Source: Blastomonas sp. CACIA14H2 (GTDB taxonomy: Bacteria > Pseudomonadota > Alphaproteobacteria > Sphingomonadales > Sphingomonadaceae). Taken from it: a stretch of 38,831 nucleotides of DNA. Shown in pieces: positions 7,928 to 16,123 of the stretch. The position numbers and the translations under genes were made by a program. The notes under the pieces are model-generated. The model was given only the letters and a program-made list of their open reading frames with translations. It had not been told where the DNA came from and did no database searches. The stretch spans positions 1 through 38,831 of the forward strand of contig AYSC01000039.1 of NCBI GenBank assembly GCA_000503195.1, in the 5' to 3' direction. How positions within the stretch are numbered: the stretch's first letter is position 1; every line of letters begins with the position of its first letter.

Positions 7928-8395
7928 ATGACCGACACGATCGAAATGAAGCTCGCCGAACTGGGCGTCGAACTGCCCCAGCCCGCCGCGCCCGTCGCCT
8001 CCTATGTCCCCGCCGTGGAAGTGGGCGGCCTGCTCTATATCTCGGGCCAGCTGCCTTTCATCGACGGCAAGGTCGCCACCGGGCGGCTGGGCGAGAATGT
8101 CTCGCTGGAGCAGGGCGAGGCCGCCGCGCGCGCCTGCGGCATCATGCTGATCGCACAGATGAAGGCCGCGCTGGGCTCGCTCGACCGGGTCGAGCGGATC
8201 GTCAAGCTCGGCGCGTTCATCTCGAGCACGCCCGAGTTCACCGCCCAGCCCAAGGTCGCCAATGGCGCATCGGACCTGATGGTGCAGGTATTCGGCCCCG
8301 CCGGCCAGCATGCGCGCAGCGCGGTGGGCGTGCCGGTGCTGCCGCTCGGCGCTGCGGTGGAAATCGATGCCATTGTCGCCGTTCGGCCTGCTTGA
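7928..8395 (+). CDS. RidA/YjgF family protein
   Basis: 155 residues, the longer single-domain form of the RidA (YjgF/YER057c) family. Typical members hydrolyse reactive enamine/imine intermediates released by PLP enzymes, as trimers in the cytoplasm. Visible family marks are LLYISGQLPFIDG, a central ACGIMLIAQMKAALGSLDRVERIVKLGAFI and the C-terminal ARSAVGVPVLPLGAAVEID, which contains the conserved arginine expected to bind a carboxylate. The 3' end overlaps the start of the next gene by 29 bp, indicating tight coupling. Whether it is an active deaminase or one of the non-canonical subfamilies cannot be told. Confidence 0.9.
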   Translation: MTDTIEMKLAELGVELPQPAAPVASYVPAVEVGGLLYISGQLPFIDGKVATGRLGENVSLEQGEAAARACGIMLIAQMKAALGSLDRVERIVKLGAFISSTPEFTAQPKVANGASDLMVQVFGPAGQHARSAVGVPVLPLGAAVEIDAIVAVRPA

Positions 8396-9164
8396 CCGCT
8401 GGCTGGCCCCGGCGCCAGCGCAGCGACGCATCGCCTGGCTGGGTGAACAGCCTTATGCCCATCGCGGTCTGCATGACGGCATGTGGGACGGGCCGGTGCT
8501 GGAAAACGCGCTGCCCGCGTTCACCGCGGCGATCGCGGCGGGGCATGGCATCGAATGCGATGTCCAGCGAAGCGTCGACAACCGCGCGGTGGTGTTCCAC
8601 GACTTCTCGCTCGGCCGGCTGACCCTCGCGCAGGGCCGCGTCGCCAGCAAGACCGCTGCGGAACTGACCCAGATCCGCCTGCTCGGCCAGAATGGCGCGA
8701 TCGCCGAGCTCGGCGCGGTGCTGGGCGTGGTGCGCGGGCGCGCGCCGATCCTGATCGAGATCAAGACCGAGAGCGGCCATGTCGCACCGCTGTGCCTCGC
8801 GGTGCGGCGCGCGCTCGAAGGCTATGGCGGCAAGGCCGCGGTGATGAGCTTCGATCCCGCCGTGGGCGCCTGGTTCCGGCGGCAGGCCAAGCATATCACG
8901 CGTGGCCTCGTCATCACCGAGGAAGAGGCGCGCGGCTGGAAGGGCAATCTCCGACGCCACCGCGACCTGTGGCAGGCGAAGCCCGACTTCCTCGCCTACG
9001 ACATCCGCGACCTGCCGAGCAGTTTCGCCGCTGCCCAGCGCGCGCGCGGGTTGCCGGTGCTGACCTGGACGGTGCGCACCGACGAGCAGCATGCCATCGC
9101 CGCAGAACATGCCGACGCGCCGATCTACGAGCGCGGCCAGCCCCAGCCCCGACTCCATCCATGA
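8367..9164 (+). CDS. Glycerophosphodiester phosphodiesterase
   Basis: 265 residues with the GDPD fold motifs in order: AHRG (His32-Arg33), ENALPAF, the metal-binding ECDVQRS, VVFHDFSLGRLT with the second catalytic His, and LIEIKTE. These residues define hydrolysis of glycerophosphodiesters to glycerol-3-phosphate and an alcohol. No signal peptide is present, so it should act in the cytoplasm, possibly in phospholipid turnover. The ATG at 8367 has GGTGGA close upstream and overlaps ridA by 29 bp; the stop codon overlaps the next start by 4 bp. This gene is therefore the middle of a tightly packed operon. I saw no PHO-like site in front of this operon. Confidence 0.92.
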   Translation: MPLSPFGLLDRWLAPAPAQRRIAWLGEQPYAHRGLHDGMWDGPVLENALPAFTAAIAAGHGIECDVQRSVDNRAVVFHDFSLGRLTLAQGRVASKTAAELTQIRLLGQNGAIAELGAVLGVVRGRAPILIEIKTESGHVAPLCLAVRRALEGYGGKAAVMSFDPAVGAWFRRQAKHITRGLVITEEEARGWKGNLRRHRDLWQAKPDFLAYDIRDLPSSFAAAQRARGLPVLTWTVRTDEQHAIAAEHADAPIYERGQPQPRLHP

Positions 9165-10309
9165 GCGAACGCGCGATCACCGCCGAGGTCGGTCGCAGCA
9201 TCGCCGCGCTCGATGCGGCGCAATGGGACGTGCTGGCAGGACCCGACAATCCGTTCGTCAGCCATGCGTTCCTGAGCCTGCTCGAAGCCTCGGGCAGTGT
9301 CGGGCGCGGCACCGGCTGGAACCCTGCGCCGATCACGATCAGGGGCGAGGACGGCAGGCTGGTCGCCGCGCTTCCCGCCTATCTGAAAAGCCATAGCCAG
9401 GGCGAATATGTGTTCGACCATAGCTGGGCGCATGCCTGGGAAAATGCGGGCGGGCATTATTATCCCAAGCTGCAGATTTCGGTACCGTTCACGCCCGCGA
9501 CCGGTCCGCGCCTGCTGCTCGCAGACCCCGCATGGGCGCCGGCAATCCTGAGCGCCGCCGAAAATCTTGCCGACCAGAACGGGCTGTCGTCGGTCCACGC
9601 GACCTTTATCGAGCCTGCGCAGCTGCCGCTGTTCGAACAGGCGGGCTGGCTGATGCGGTCGGACACGCAGTTCCACTGGCATGATGATGGCTATGGCGAT
9701 TTCGAGGGCTTTCTCGGCTCGCTCACGTCGCGCAAGCGCAAGGACCTGCGCAAGGAGCGCGCGCGGGCGCAGGAGGGGGTCGAGATCGTCCACCTGACCG
9801 GCGATGCGATCACCGAAGCGCATTGGGACGCGTTCTGGATCTTCTACCAGGATACCGGCGCGCGCAAATGGGGCCATCCGTACCTGACCCGCGAGGCGTT
9901 CAGCCTGATGGGCCGGACCATGGCCGATCGCATCCTGCTGATCCTGGCCCAGGTCGATGGGCACCCGATCGCCGGGGCGCTCAACTTTATCGGCAGCGAC
10001 ACGCTCTATGGCCGCTATTGGGGCTGCACCGTCGACAAGCCGTTCCTGCATTTCGAGCTGTGCTATTATCAGGCGATCGACGCGGCGCTGGCGCGCGGAC
10101 TGAGACGTGTCGAGGCAGGCGCGCAGGGCGGGCACAAGATGGCGCGCGGCTATGCGCCCGAGCTCACCTGGTCTGCGCATTATATCCCCGACCCCGACTT
10201 CCGCCGCGCGGTCGCCGATTTCCTGAAACGCGAGCGCGCGGCGGTCGCTGCCGATCGCGAAATGCTCACCGAGATGCTGCCTTTCCGCAAGGGCGAGCGA
10301 CAGGCTTGA
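9161..10309 (+). CDS. GNAT/FemAB-like acyltransferase (PF04339-type)
   Basis: 382 residues, cytoplasmic, resembling the peptidoglycan-biosynthesis-like family PF04339 within the GNAT superfamily. Recognisable blocks are NPFVSHAFLSLLE near the N terminus, HSWAHAWENAGGHYYPKLQI, SLTSRKRKDLRKER, TGARKWGHPYLTREAF, and LYGRYWGC followed by LHFELCYYQAID and EAGAQGGHKMARGY. The last blocks are very conserved in this family. The ATG overlaps the GDPD stop codon (ATGA). The acceptor is unknown: the name derives from distant FemAB similarity, and an aminoacyl or acyl transfer role is inference. It is the last gene of the run starting at 6918. Confidence 0.88.
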   Translation: MSERAITAEVGRSIAALDAAQWDVLAGPDNPFVSHAFLSLLEASGSVGRGTGWNPAPITIRGEDGRLVAALPAYLKSHSQGEYVFDHSWAHAWENAGGHYYPKLQISVPFTPATGPRLLLADPAWAPAILSAAENLADQNGLSSVHATFIEPAQLPLFEQAGWLMRSDTQFHWHDDGYGDFEGFLGSLTSRKRKDLRKERARAQEGVEIVHLTGDAITEAHWDAFWIFYQDTGARKWGHPYLTREAFSLMGRTMADRILLILAQVDGHPIAGALNFIGSDTLYGRYWGCTVDKPFLHFELCYYQAIDAALARGLRRVEAGAQGGHKMARGYAPELTWSAHYIPDPDFRRAVADFLKRERAAVAADREMLTEMLPFRKGERQA

Positions 10310-10386
10310 CGCGGGGCGCAACCCGGCGCACGATCATCGCCTGTCGCCCTTCCAAGCCTTTGTTCTTCCAACAGAAAGCCTCACCT

Positions 10387-12435
10387 ATGCGCACGATCCG
10401 TCTTGCCGCCCTGCTGCTCGCCTGTGCCAGTCCCGCCCCCTTGATGGCGCAGAACGCGCCCGATACTCGGCTGACCGGGCAGGACCTGTTCTCGCTCGAG
10501 GTTGCCGCCGATCCGCAGATCTCGCCCGATGGCGGCAGGACTGCCTTCGTCCGCCGCGCCAACGACGTGATGAGCGACAAGGCGGTCTCTTCGATCTGGC
10601 TGATCGACAATGCCAGCGGCGAGCTGACCCCGCTCGCCGCCGGACCCGGCAGCCACAGCCAGCCGCGCTGGTCGCCCGATGGCAAGCGCCTCGCCTATGT
10701 CTCGACGGCGGAAGGCGGCGCGCCGCAGCTGTACGTGCGCTGGGTCGGCACCGGCCAGTCGGTCCGGATCACCGGCCTTCCCGAAAGCCCCGGCAACATC
10801 GCCTGGTCTCCCGATGGCAGCCAGATCGCGTACACGATGTTCGTCCCCGCCGAGGGGCTGAAGCTGGGCAAGGCGCCCGAAAAGCCCGAGGGCGCGACCT
10901 GGGCCGCACCGCTCGAGACCTATGACCTGCTGACCTATCGCGCCGATGGGGCGGGCTATCTGAAACCCGGTTTCGACAAGATCTTCGTCGTGCCCGCGAC
11001 CGGCGGCGCGCCGCGCCAGCTGAGCTTCGGCGACTATCATGATGGCGGCGGCCTTACCTGGAGCCGCGACGGGCAGACGCTCTATTTCAGCGGCAACCGT
11101 TCGCCCAATTGGGAGAACGACCCGCAGGACGCCGAAATCTACGCGCTCGACATCGCCACCGGCACGATCAGCGCGCTGACCGATCGCGACGGGCCCGACG
11201 CCTCGCCCGTCGTCTCGCCCGATGGCAGCAGGATCGCCTATCTCGGTTTCGACGACAAGCTGCTCGGCTATCACAACGCGCAGGCCTATGTGATGAACCG
11301 CGACGGCAGCGGCAAACGCGCGGTGGCCCCGTCGCTCGACCGCAGCATCGACGCGATGGTCTGGGCCCCCGACGGCCAGGCGCTGATCGCGCAATATGAC
11401 GATCATGGCGAGACGCTGGTCGCGCGCATCGGGCTCGACGGATCGGTGCGCGAGATCGTCCGCGGCCTGACCGGCCCGGCGCTCGACCGGCCCTATTCGG
11501 GCGGATCGTTCAGCGTCGCGAAAAACGGCGCGATCGCCTATTCGGGCGGCAACGCGACCAAGCCTGCCGATGTCATGCTGGCGAGCGGCGGCAAGACGCG
11601 CGCGCTGACACGGCTGAACCAGTCATTGATGGCCTCGAAGCGGCTGGGCGAGGTGCGCAAGATGACCGTCGCCTCCTCGTTCGACGGCCGCGAGGTCGAA
11701 GGCTGGCTGACGCTGCCGCCCGGCCATGTCGCGGGCCAGCGCGTGCCCTTGGTGCTCGAAATTCATGGCGGACCCTTCGCCGCCTATGGCCCGCATTTCT
11801 CGACCGACAACCAGCTCTATGCCGCTGCGGGCTATGCGGTGCTCTCGGTCAATCCGCGCGGATCGACCAGCTATGGCGCGGAGTTCGCCAATCTGATCCA
11901 CCATGCCTATCCGGGCAATGACTATGACGATCTGATCTCGATGGTCGACAAGGCGATTACCGATGGCGTCGCTGATCCCGACCAGCTGTTCGTCACCGGT
12001 GGTTCGGGCGGCGGGGTGCTGACCAGCTGGATTGTCGGCAAGACGACGCGGTTCAAGGCAGCGGCCACCCAGAAGCCGGTGATCAACTGGACCAGCCAGG
12101 CGCTGACCGCCGATGGCCCGGCCTTTTTTGCGAAATACTGGTTCGGCAAGCTGCCCTGGGAAGACCAGGCGAGCTACTGGGCGCGCTCGCCGCTGTCGCT
12201 GGTCGCCAATGTGAAGACGCCGACGCTGGTCGTCGTCGGCAGCGAGGATTATCGCACCCCGGTGAGCGAGTCAGAGCAATATTACACCGCGCTCAAGCTC
12301 GTGGGCGTGCCCACGGCGCTGGTCAAGGTACCGGGCGCGAGCCATGGCGGCATCGCGGCCAGGCCATCGCAAAGCGCGGCCAAGGCGTCGGCGATCATCG
12401 CCTGGTTCGAACGCTACCGCAAGGCAGCGCGCTAG
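10387..12435 (+). CDS. Secreted S9 family prolyl-oligopeptidase-like peptidase
   Basis: 682 residues with an N-terminal signal peptide (cleavage after LMA, about residue 21), so it is periplasmic or exported. The middle is a beta-propeller with repeated PD40-type motifs (WSPDGKRLAYVS, WSPDGSQIAYT, WSRDGQTLYFSG, VSPDGSRIAYLG). The C-terminal alpha/beta hydrolase domain carries the catalytic triad Ser540 (GGSGGG), Asp621 (GSEDYRTP) and His653 (PGASHGG). This fits a dipeptidyl/acylaminoacyl peptidase that degrades short peptides. The TAG stop codon is part of the CTAG that opens the two-hairpin repeat downstream. A 77-bp gap separates it from the preceding operon. Confidence 0.94.
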   Translation: MRTIRLAALLLACASPAPLMAQNAPDTRLTGQDLFSLEVAADPQISPDGGRTAFVRRANDVMSDKAVSSIWLIDNASGELTPLAAGPGSHSQPRWSPDGKRLAYVSTAEGGAPQLYVRWVGTGQSVRITGLPESPGNIAWSPDGSQIAYTMFVPAEGLKLGKAPEKPEGATWAAPLETYDLLTYRADGAGYLKPGFDKIFVVPATGGAPRQLSFGDYHDGGGLTWSRDGQTLYFSGNRSPNWENDPQDAEIYALDIATGTISALTDRDGPDASPVVSPDGSRIAYLGFDDKLLGYHNAQAYVMNRDGSGKRAVAPSLDRSIDAMVWAPDGQALIAQYDDHGETLVARIGLDGSVREIVRGLTGPALDRPYSGGSFSVAKNGAIAYSGGNATKPADVMLASGGKTRALTRLNQSLMASKRLGEVRKMTVASSFDGREVEGWLTLPPGHVAGQRVPLVLEIHGGPFAAYGPHFSTDNQLYAAAGYAVLSVNPRGSTSYGAEFANLIHHAYPGNDYDDLISMVDKAITDGVADPDQLFVTGGSGGGVLTSWIVGKTTRFKAAATQKPVINWTSQALTADGPAFFAKYWFGKLPWEDQASYWARSPLSLVANVKTPTLVVVGSEDYRTPVSESEQYYTALKLVGVPTALVKVPGASHGGIAARPSQSAAKASAIIAWFERYRKAAR

Positions 12436-12536
12436 ACCCCGTTCGCTTTTGATAGAATCAAAAGCTGGGTCTAACTTTCTGTTTTACCGTGATTTCCGAG
12501 CCGTGAAATGTTCCATTTCACTCGAAATCACTCTAG
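12432..12536. repeat. CTAG-bounded two-hairpin intergenic repeat
   Basis: An AT-rich 105-bp block between two convergent genes. It opens with CTAG (12432-12435, containing the peptidase stop codon) and closes with CTAG (12533-12536). Hairpin 1: outer arms TAGACCC/GGGTCTA (12433-12439, 12467-12473) and perfect inner arms GCTTTTGAT/ATCAAAAGC (12445-12453, 12457-12465). Hairpin 2: outer GTGATTT/AAATCAC and inner GTGAAATG/CATTTCAC (12503-12510, 12514-12521). A short spacer (12474-12488) separates them. The pattern resembles intergenic palindromic repeats I recall from alphaproteobacteria. It may also end transcription from both sides. Confidence 0.75.
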
Positions 12537-12540
12537 GCCT

Positions 12541-12837
12541 TCAGGCGGCGCGCGCTGCGATCTGCTGGAGCCAAGCGCGGGCTTCGCGCTGGGCTTCGGC
12601 GATCTGCCGTGCGGTCATCTCTTCCGAGATTTCGGCGCGGCACAGCTGGCTTTCCTCATGGCCCTTGACGGCAGCGAGATTGAACCATTTGTGCGCCTCG
12701 ATCAGGTCGACATTGACCCCGTGACCACCGGTGGAGAACGCCACGCCTAGCTCAAAATAGGCGTTGATGTCGCCGCGCGCGGCCGCCGCGAGCTTACTCT
12801 CGATCAGAAACGTCGCAGACTTCAGACTGTTAGCCAT
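12541..12837 (-). CDS. Small Sel1-repeat protein
   Basis: 98 residues with no signal peptide. A Sel1-like repeat (TPR-related helical pair) is visible in INAYFELGVAFSTG to VDLIEAHKWFNLAAVKGHEES, with the typical A-Y-LG and A-KWFNLAA pattern; a second degenerate helical pair follows (ARQIAEAQREARAWLQQIA). Such proteins are protein-protein interaction modules. GAGGGG 9 nt upstream supports the ATG at 12837. A candidate CtrA-type site lies about 60-75 bp upstream. It is complete and convergent with the S9 peptidase across the two-hairpin repeat. The partner is unknown. Confidence 0.85.
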   Translation of the reverse strand: MANSLKSATFLIESKLAAAARGDINAYFELGVAFSTGGHGVNVDLIEAHKWFNLAAVKGHEESQLCRAEISEEMTARQIAEAQREARAWLQQIAARAA

Positions 12838-12897
12838 CTCACATGCCCCTCTATTGCATGATCGGTCCTTCCGATGCGGCGAGATTGGGAAAGGGGC

Positions 12898-12913
12898 GTA
12901 AAGAAATGGTTAA
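12898..12913 (-). promoter_or_regulatory. Candidate CtrA-type box upstream of the Sel1 gene
   Basis: On the minus strand the sequence reads TTAA, then CCATTTC (7 bp), then TTTAC. The alphaproteobacterial CtrA consensus is TTAA-N7-TTAAC, so this is one mismatch away and has the usual CCAT context. It lies 61-76 bp upstream of the Sel1-gene start. A single short motif can occur by chance, although AT-rich motifs are rarer in this GC-rich background. Confidence 0.35.
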
Positions 12914-12938
12914 TTCGGCATATACCATGCCAGAAGTT

Positions 12939-13790
12939 TTACATTCCTGCCGGTTTTACCGGCATATTGTCGATCAACCGAGTGCGTCCGAGCCGAGCCG
13001 CGACCAGAAGACGTGCGGGACGATCGGCATGGTCCAGCGGTTCGAGCGTCACGGCATCGGCGAGCGTGACATAATCGATCGGCCCGAATCCTGCCGCCGC
13101 CAGCGCCTGCTCGATTCCATCGAGCGCGACGCGGACCGGGCCGCCCGCCTCGATCACCGCGATCCCCGCCTGCATCGCACGCGGCAGCATCGCTGCGGCG
13201 GCGCGCTCCTCGCTGCTGAGATAGGCGTTGCGCGATGACAGCGCGAGGCCGTCGGCATCGCGCACCGTCGGCACGCCGATGATGTCGAGCCCGAAATTGA
13301 GATCGCGCGCCATCGCGCGGATCACCGCGAGCTGCTGGTAATCCTTCTCGCCGAACAGCGCCATGTCGGGCTGGACCTGGTTGAACAGCTTGGCGACCAC
13401 GGTGGCGACGCCATCGAAATGGCCCGGCCGCGCCGCGCCGCAAAGTCCCTCGCTGACCCCGGCGACGCTGATATTGGTCGCAAAGCCTTGTGGATAGACC
13501 TGCTCGACATCGGGCGCCCACAGGATCGCGACGCCCGCCTCGCTCAGCATGGCGGCATCGCTGTCCTCCTGGCGCGGATAGGCGTCCAGATCCTCGTTCG
13601 CGCCGAACTGCTTGGGATTGACGAAGATCGACACGACGACATGGTCGGCGCGCTGCTTGGCCTCCTTCACCAGCTGCATGTGCCCGGCGTGAAGCGCGCC
13701 CATGGTCGGCACCAGCGCGACATGCCCGCCCTGCCCCCTCAGCAGCGACACCGCCGACCGCAGCCTGTCAACCCGACGTAAGATTTGCAC
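12939..13790 (-). CDS. panC: Pantothenate synthetase
   Basis: Condenses pantoate and beta-alanine using ATP, the last step of vitamin B5 synthesis. Family motifs are clear: VPTMGALHAGH (about 27-37), VSIFVNPKQFG, LDAYPR, RPGHFDGVATVVAKLFN, LFGEKDYQQL and SSRNAYLS, all intact. A GTG start at 13790 gives 283 residues, the usual PanC length, and has GGAGG 10 nt upstream. An upstream in-frame GTG at 13853 would add 21 residues with no ribosome-binding site, so I reject it. The last codons form a small palindrome (TGCCGGT/ACCGGCA) without a T-run. Divergent from mipZ. No panB is adjacent. Confidence 0.96.
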   Translation of the reverse strand: MQILRRVDRLRSAVSLLRGQGGHVALVPTMGALHAGHMQLVKEAKQRADHVVVSIFVNPKQFGANEDLDAYPRQEDSDAAMLSEAGVAILWAPDVEQVYPQGFATNISVAGVSEGLCGAARPGHFDGVATVVAKLFNQVQPDMALFGEKDYQQLAVIRAMARDLNFGLDIIGVPTVRDADGLALSSRNAYLSSEERAAAAMLPRAMQAGIAVIEAGGPVRVALDGIEQALAAAGFGPIDYVTLADAVTLEPLDHADRPARLLVAARLGRTRLIDNMPVKPAGM

Positions 13791-13903
13791 CTTGGTAAAG
13801 CCTCCGATAGGGAACGCGGCGACACTGGGCGACGCGTTCGCCAAACGATTCACGCATCAGCACTGGCACAATCATGGGCCTGCTGGAAGGGGCTGGAAAG
13901 ACC

Positions 13904-14722
13904 ATGGACATGATGACGCGCAAGGCGTCTCCGCATCATATCGTGTTTGCCAATGAAAAGGGCGGCACCGGCAAATCGACGAGCGCGGTGCATGTCGCCG
14001 TCGCGCTGTCGTATCTGGGCTTTCGCGTCAGCGCGATCGACCTCGATCCGCGCCAGCGCACATTGCACCGCTATCTGGAAAACCGCGTCCAGACCCAGCA
14101 GCGCCGCGGGATCGAACTGCCCACGCCCAAGTTCGAGGTCTTCAAGGAAGACAATCAGGCGCGGCTCGAACAGATGGTCGAAACGCTGAGCGGCGATTGC
14201 GATTTCCTAGTCTATGACACGCCGGGCCGTGACGACAAGTTCGCGCGCTTCGTCGCCACCCGCGCCGACACTTTGGTCACCCCGCTCAACGACAGCTTCG
14301 TCGATTTCGACCTGATCGGGCAGGTCGATCCGGAGAATTTCAAGGTCCGCCGCCTGAGCTTCTATGCCGAGCTGATCTGGGAGGCGCGCAAGGCGCGCGC
14401 CAAGACCGACGGGATCGAGATCGACTGGGTGGTGCTGCGCAACCGCACCCAACAGACCGACGCGCGCAACAAGCGCAGGCTCGATGCCGCGCTCGCCGAA
14501 TTGTCGAAGCGGGTCGGCTTCCGCTATGTTCAGGGGCTGTCCGAGCGCGTGGTCTATCGCGAACTCTTCCCCTCGGGCCTCACGCTGCTCGACAAGGGCC
14601 ATCTGGCCGATCTCGGCACCAGCCATATCATCGCGCGGCAGGAATTGCGCGAGATGGTCTCCGCGCTCAACCTGCCGGGCGTGGGCAGCCGCTCGCCCGA
14701 GCGCCAGCCGCAGCTGATCTGA
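13904..14722 (+). CDS. mipZ: Division-plane positioning ATPase MipZ
   Basis: 272 residues, ParA/MinD-type P-loop ATPase. The deviant Walker A EKGGTGKST (18-26), AIDLDPRQRTLHRYLENR, YDTPGRDD, VTPLNDSFVDFDLIGQVDP, DWVVLRNR, KRVGFRYVQGLSERVVYRELFPSGLTLLD (here in parts) and the C-terminal ARQELR block match Caulobacter MipZ as I recall it. MipZ forms a gradient from the ParB-bound pole and inhibits FtsZ away from midcell. Start choice among ATGs at 13874, 13904, 13910 and 13913 is open; I give 13904, with GGAAAG just upstream better spaced for 13910. Its stop codon directly abuts that of the convergent M20 gene. Confidence 0.93.
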   Translation: MDMMTRKASPHHIVFANEKGGTGKSTSAVHVAVALSYLGFRVSAIDLDPRQRTLHRYLENRVQTQQRRGIELPTPKFEVFKEDNQARLEQMVETLSGDCDFLVYDTPGRDDKFARFVATRADTLVTPLNDSFVDFDLIGQVDPENFKVRRLSFYAELIWEARKARAKTDGIEIDWVVLRNRTQQTDARNKRRLDAALAELSKRVGFRYVQGLSERVVYRELFPSGLTLLDKGHLADLGTSHIIARQELREMVSALNLPGVGSRSPERQPQLI

Positions 14723-16054
14723 TCAGGGCTTTTTCATCAGTTTGAGCGTCATCGCGGTCATCGCCTCGGCGGCGGTCGCGATGACGGTATCGGCCTCGGG
14801 TGCCCAGAACGGGCTGTGCAGCGAGGGCATCTCGATGCCCTCCTTCTTCGCTTTGTTGTATTCGGCCAAAGGCACCCCGCCGACCCAGAAGATCATGCTC
14901 TTGATATTGTCGGGATCGGCCCGGTAGAAGCGGCTGAAATCCTCGCCGCCCATCGACGGCGCGACCTGCGCGACGCGCTTGTCGCCGAACCGGCCTTTCA
15001 GGAACGTGCCGATCTCGGTGGTAAATTCGGGGCTGTTATAGACCGCCGGGGTGAAGGTATCGGCGAGCTTGACCTCGGGCATCCTGTCCTCGGGCACGCC
15101 CGCGGCGATCGCCTCGCCCCGCGCGATCCGCTTGATCCCGTCGAGGATCTTCGCGCGCGTCTCGTCCGAATAGCTGCGCACGGTGAGCAGCAGCGTCGCC
15201 TCGTCCGAGATGATGTTGTGCTTGGCACCGGCCTGGAAGCTGCCCACGGTGACGACAGCGGCATCCTGCGGATCGAGCTCGCGGCTGATCAGCGTCTGCA
15301 GCGTGGTGACGATGCGCGCGGCGAGCACGATCGGATCCTTGGTCGATTGCGGATAGGCGCCGTGCCCGCCCAGCCCCTTTACCTTGATGTCGACGCTGTC
15401 GACATTGGCGAGCGCAAAGCCCGGCGTATAGCCGATGAACCCGGCAGGTGCCTGCGCGGCATCGTGAAAGCCCAGCACATATTGCGGCTTGGGAAAGCGC
15501 GTGAACAGCCCGTCATTGAGCATCGCCACCGCGCCCGAGCCGATCTCCTCGGCCGGCTGGAGGATCATCACCAGCGTACCCGACCATTCGGCCTTGCGCT
15601 TGACCAGCTGCCGTGCGGTGGCGACCCAGCCGGTCATGTGCGTGTCGTGGCCGCAGGCGTGCATCACCCCGGTCTCGATCCCTGCCGGGCTCATCGCGCG
15701 CACCTTGCTGGCAAAGGGCAGCCCGGTCTGTTCGACCACCGGCAGTCCGTCCATGTCTGCGCGCAGCATCACCACCGGGCCGGGGCCGTTCTTCATGACC
15801 GCGACCACGCCGGTCTTGCCGACGCCCTCGGTCACCTCGAAGCCCAGCCTGCGCGCTTCGGCGGCGAGCTTCTTGGCGGTGCGCACTTCCTGAAAGCTCA
15901 GCTCCGGATTGGCGTGCAGGTCGCGGTACAGGTCCATCAACCCCGGCATGTCGGCGGCGATATCGGCGCGGATCGTGTCCTGCGCCGCGAGCGGCGTGGC
16001 GGCTGCGAGCGCGGATGCGGCAAGGGCGCGCGCGAAAAACTTGGCGACCGGCAT
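14723..16054 (-). CDS. Secreted M20 family amidohydrolase/peptidase
   Basis: 443 residues with a signal peptide (MPVAKFFARALAASALAAATPLAA, cleavage near residue 24), so it is probably periplasmic. Motifs of the M20 amidohydrolase (hippuricase/indole-3-acetyl-amino-acid hydrolase) group are visible: LRADMDGLPV, MHACGHDTHM, LQPAEEIGSGA with the catalytic glutamate pair, GGHGAYPQ in the dimerisation domain and SMGGEDFSRF. It should hydrolyse an N-acyl amino acid or similar amide using divalent metal. ATG at 16054 is chosen because GGGGAG lies 6 nt upstream; an ATG at 16072 adds six residues before the signal peptide. It lies 69 bp downstream of the YdcZ-type gene and may belong to that transcript. 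Confidence 0.93.
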   Translation of the reverse strand: MPVAKFFARALAASALAAATPLAAQDTIRADIAADMPGLMDLYRDLHANPELSFQEVRTAKKLAAEARRLGFEVTEGVGKTGVVAVMKNGPGPVVMLRADMDGLPVVEQTGLPFASKVRAMSPAGIETGVMHACGHDTHMTGWVATARQLVKRKAEWSGTLVMILQPAEEIGSGAVAMLNDGLFTRFPKPQYVLGFHDAAQAPAGFIGYTPGFALANVDSVDIKVKGLGGHGAYPQSTKDPIVLAARIVTTLQTLISRELDPQDAAVVTVGSFQAGAKHNIISDEATLLLTVRSYSDETRAKILDGIKRIARGEAIAAGVPEDRMPEVKLADTFTPAVYNSPEFTTEIGTFLKGRFGDKRVAQVAPSMGGEDFSRFYRADPDNIKSMIFWVGGVPLAEYNKAKKEGIEMPSLHSPFWAPEADTVIATAAEAMTAMTLKLMKKP

Positions 16055-16123
16055 GTGTGTCTCCCCAGACATGTGTTTGGGGCCAAGCTAACGCCTTGTT
16101 TTTACCCTGTCAGTCTAAAATGC

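Noticed and set aside
12945-12966. Palindrome at the panC 3' end as a terminator
   Set aside because: A 7-bp stem within the last codons and no T-run; more likely a coincidence of GCCGGT codons.
13791-13853. Longer panC from a GTG at 13853
   Set aside because: Adds 21 non-conserved residues without a ribosome-binding site; GTG 13790 gives the usual PanC length with GGAGG upstream.
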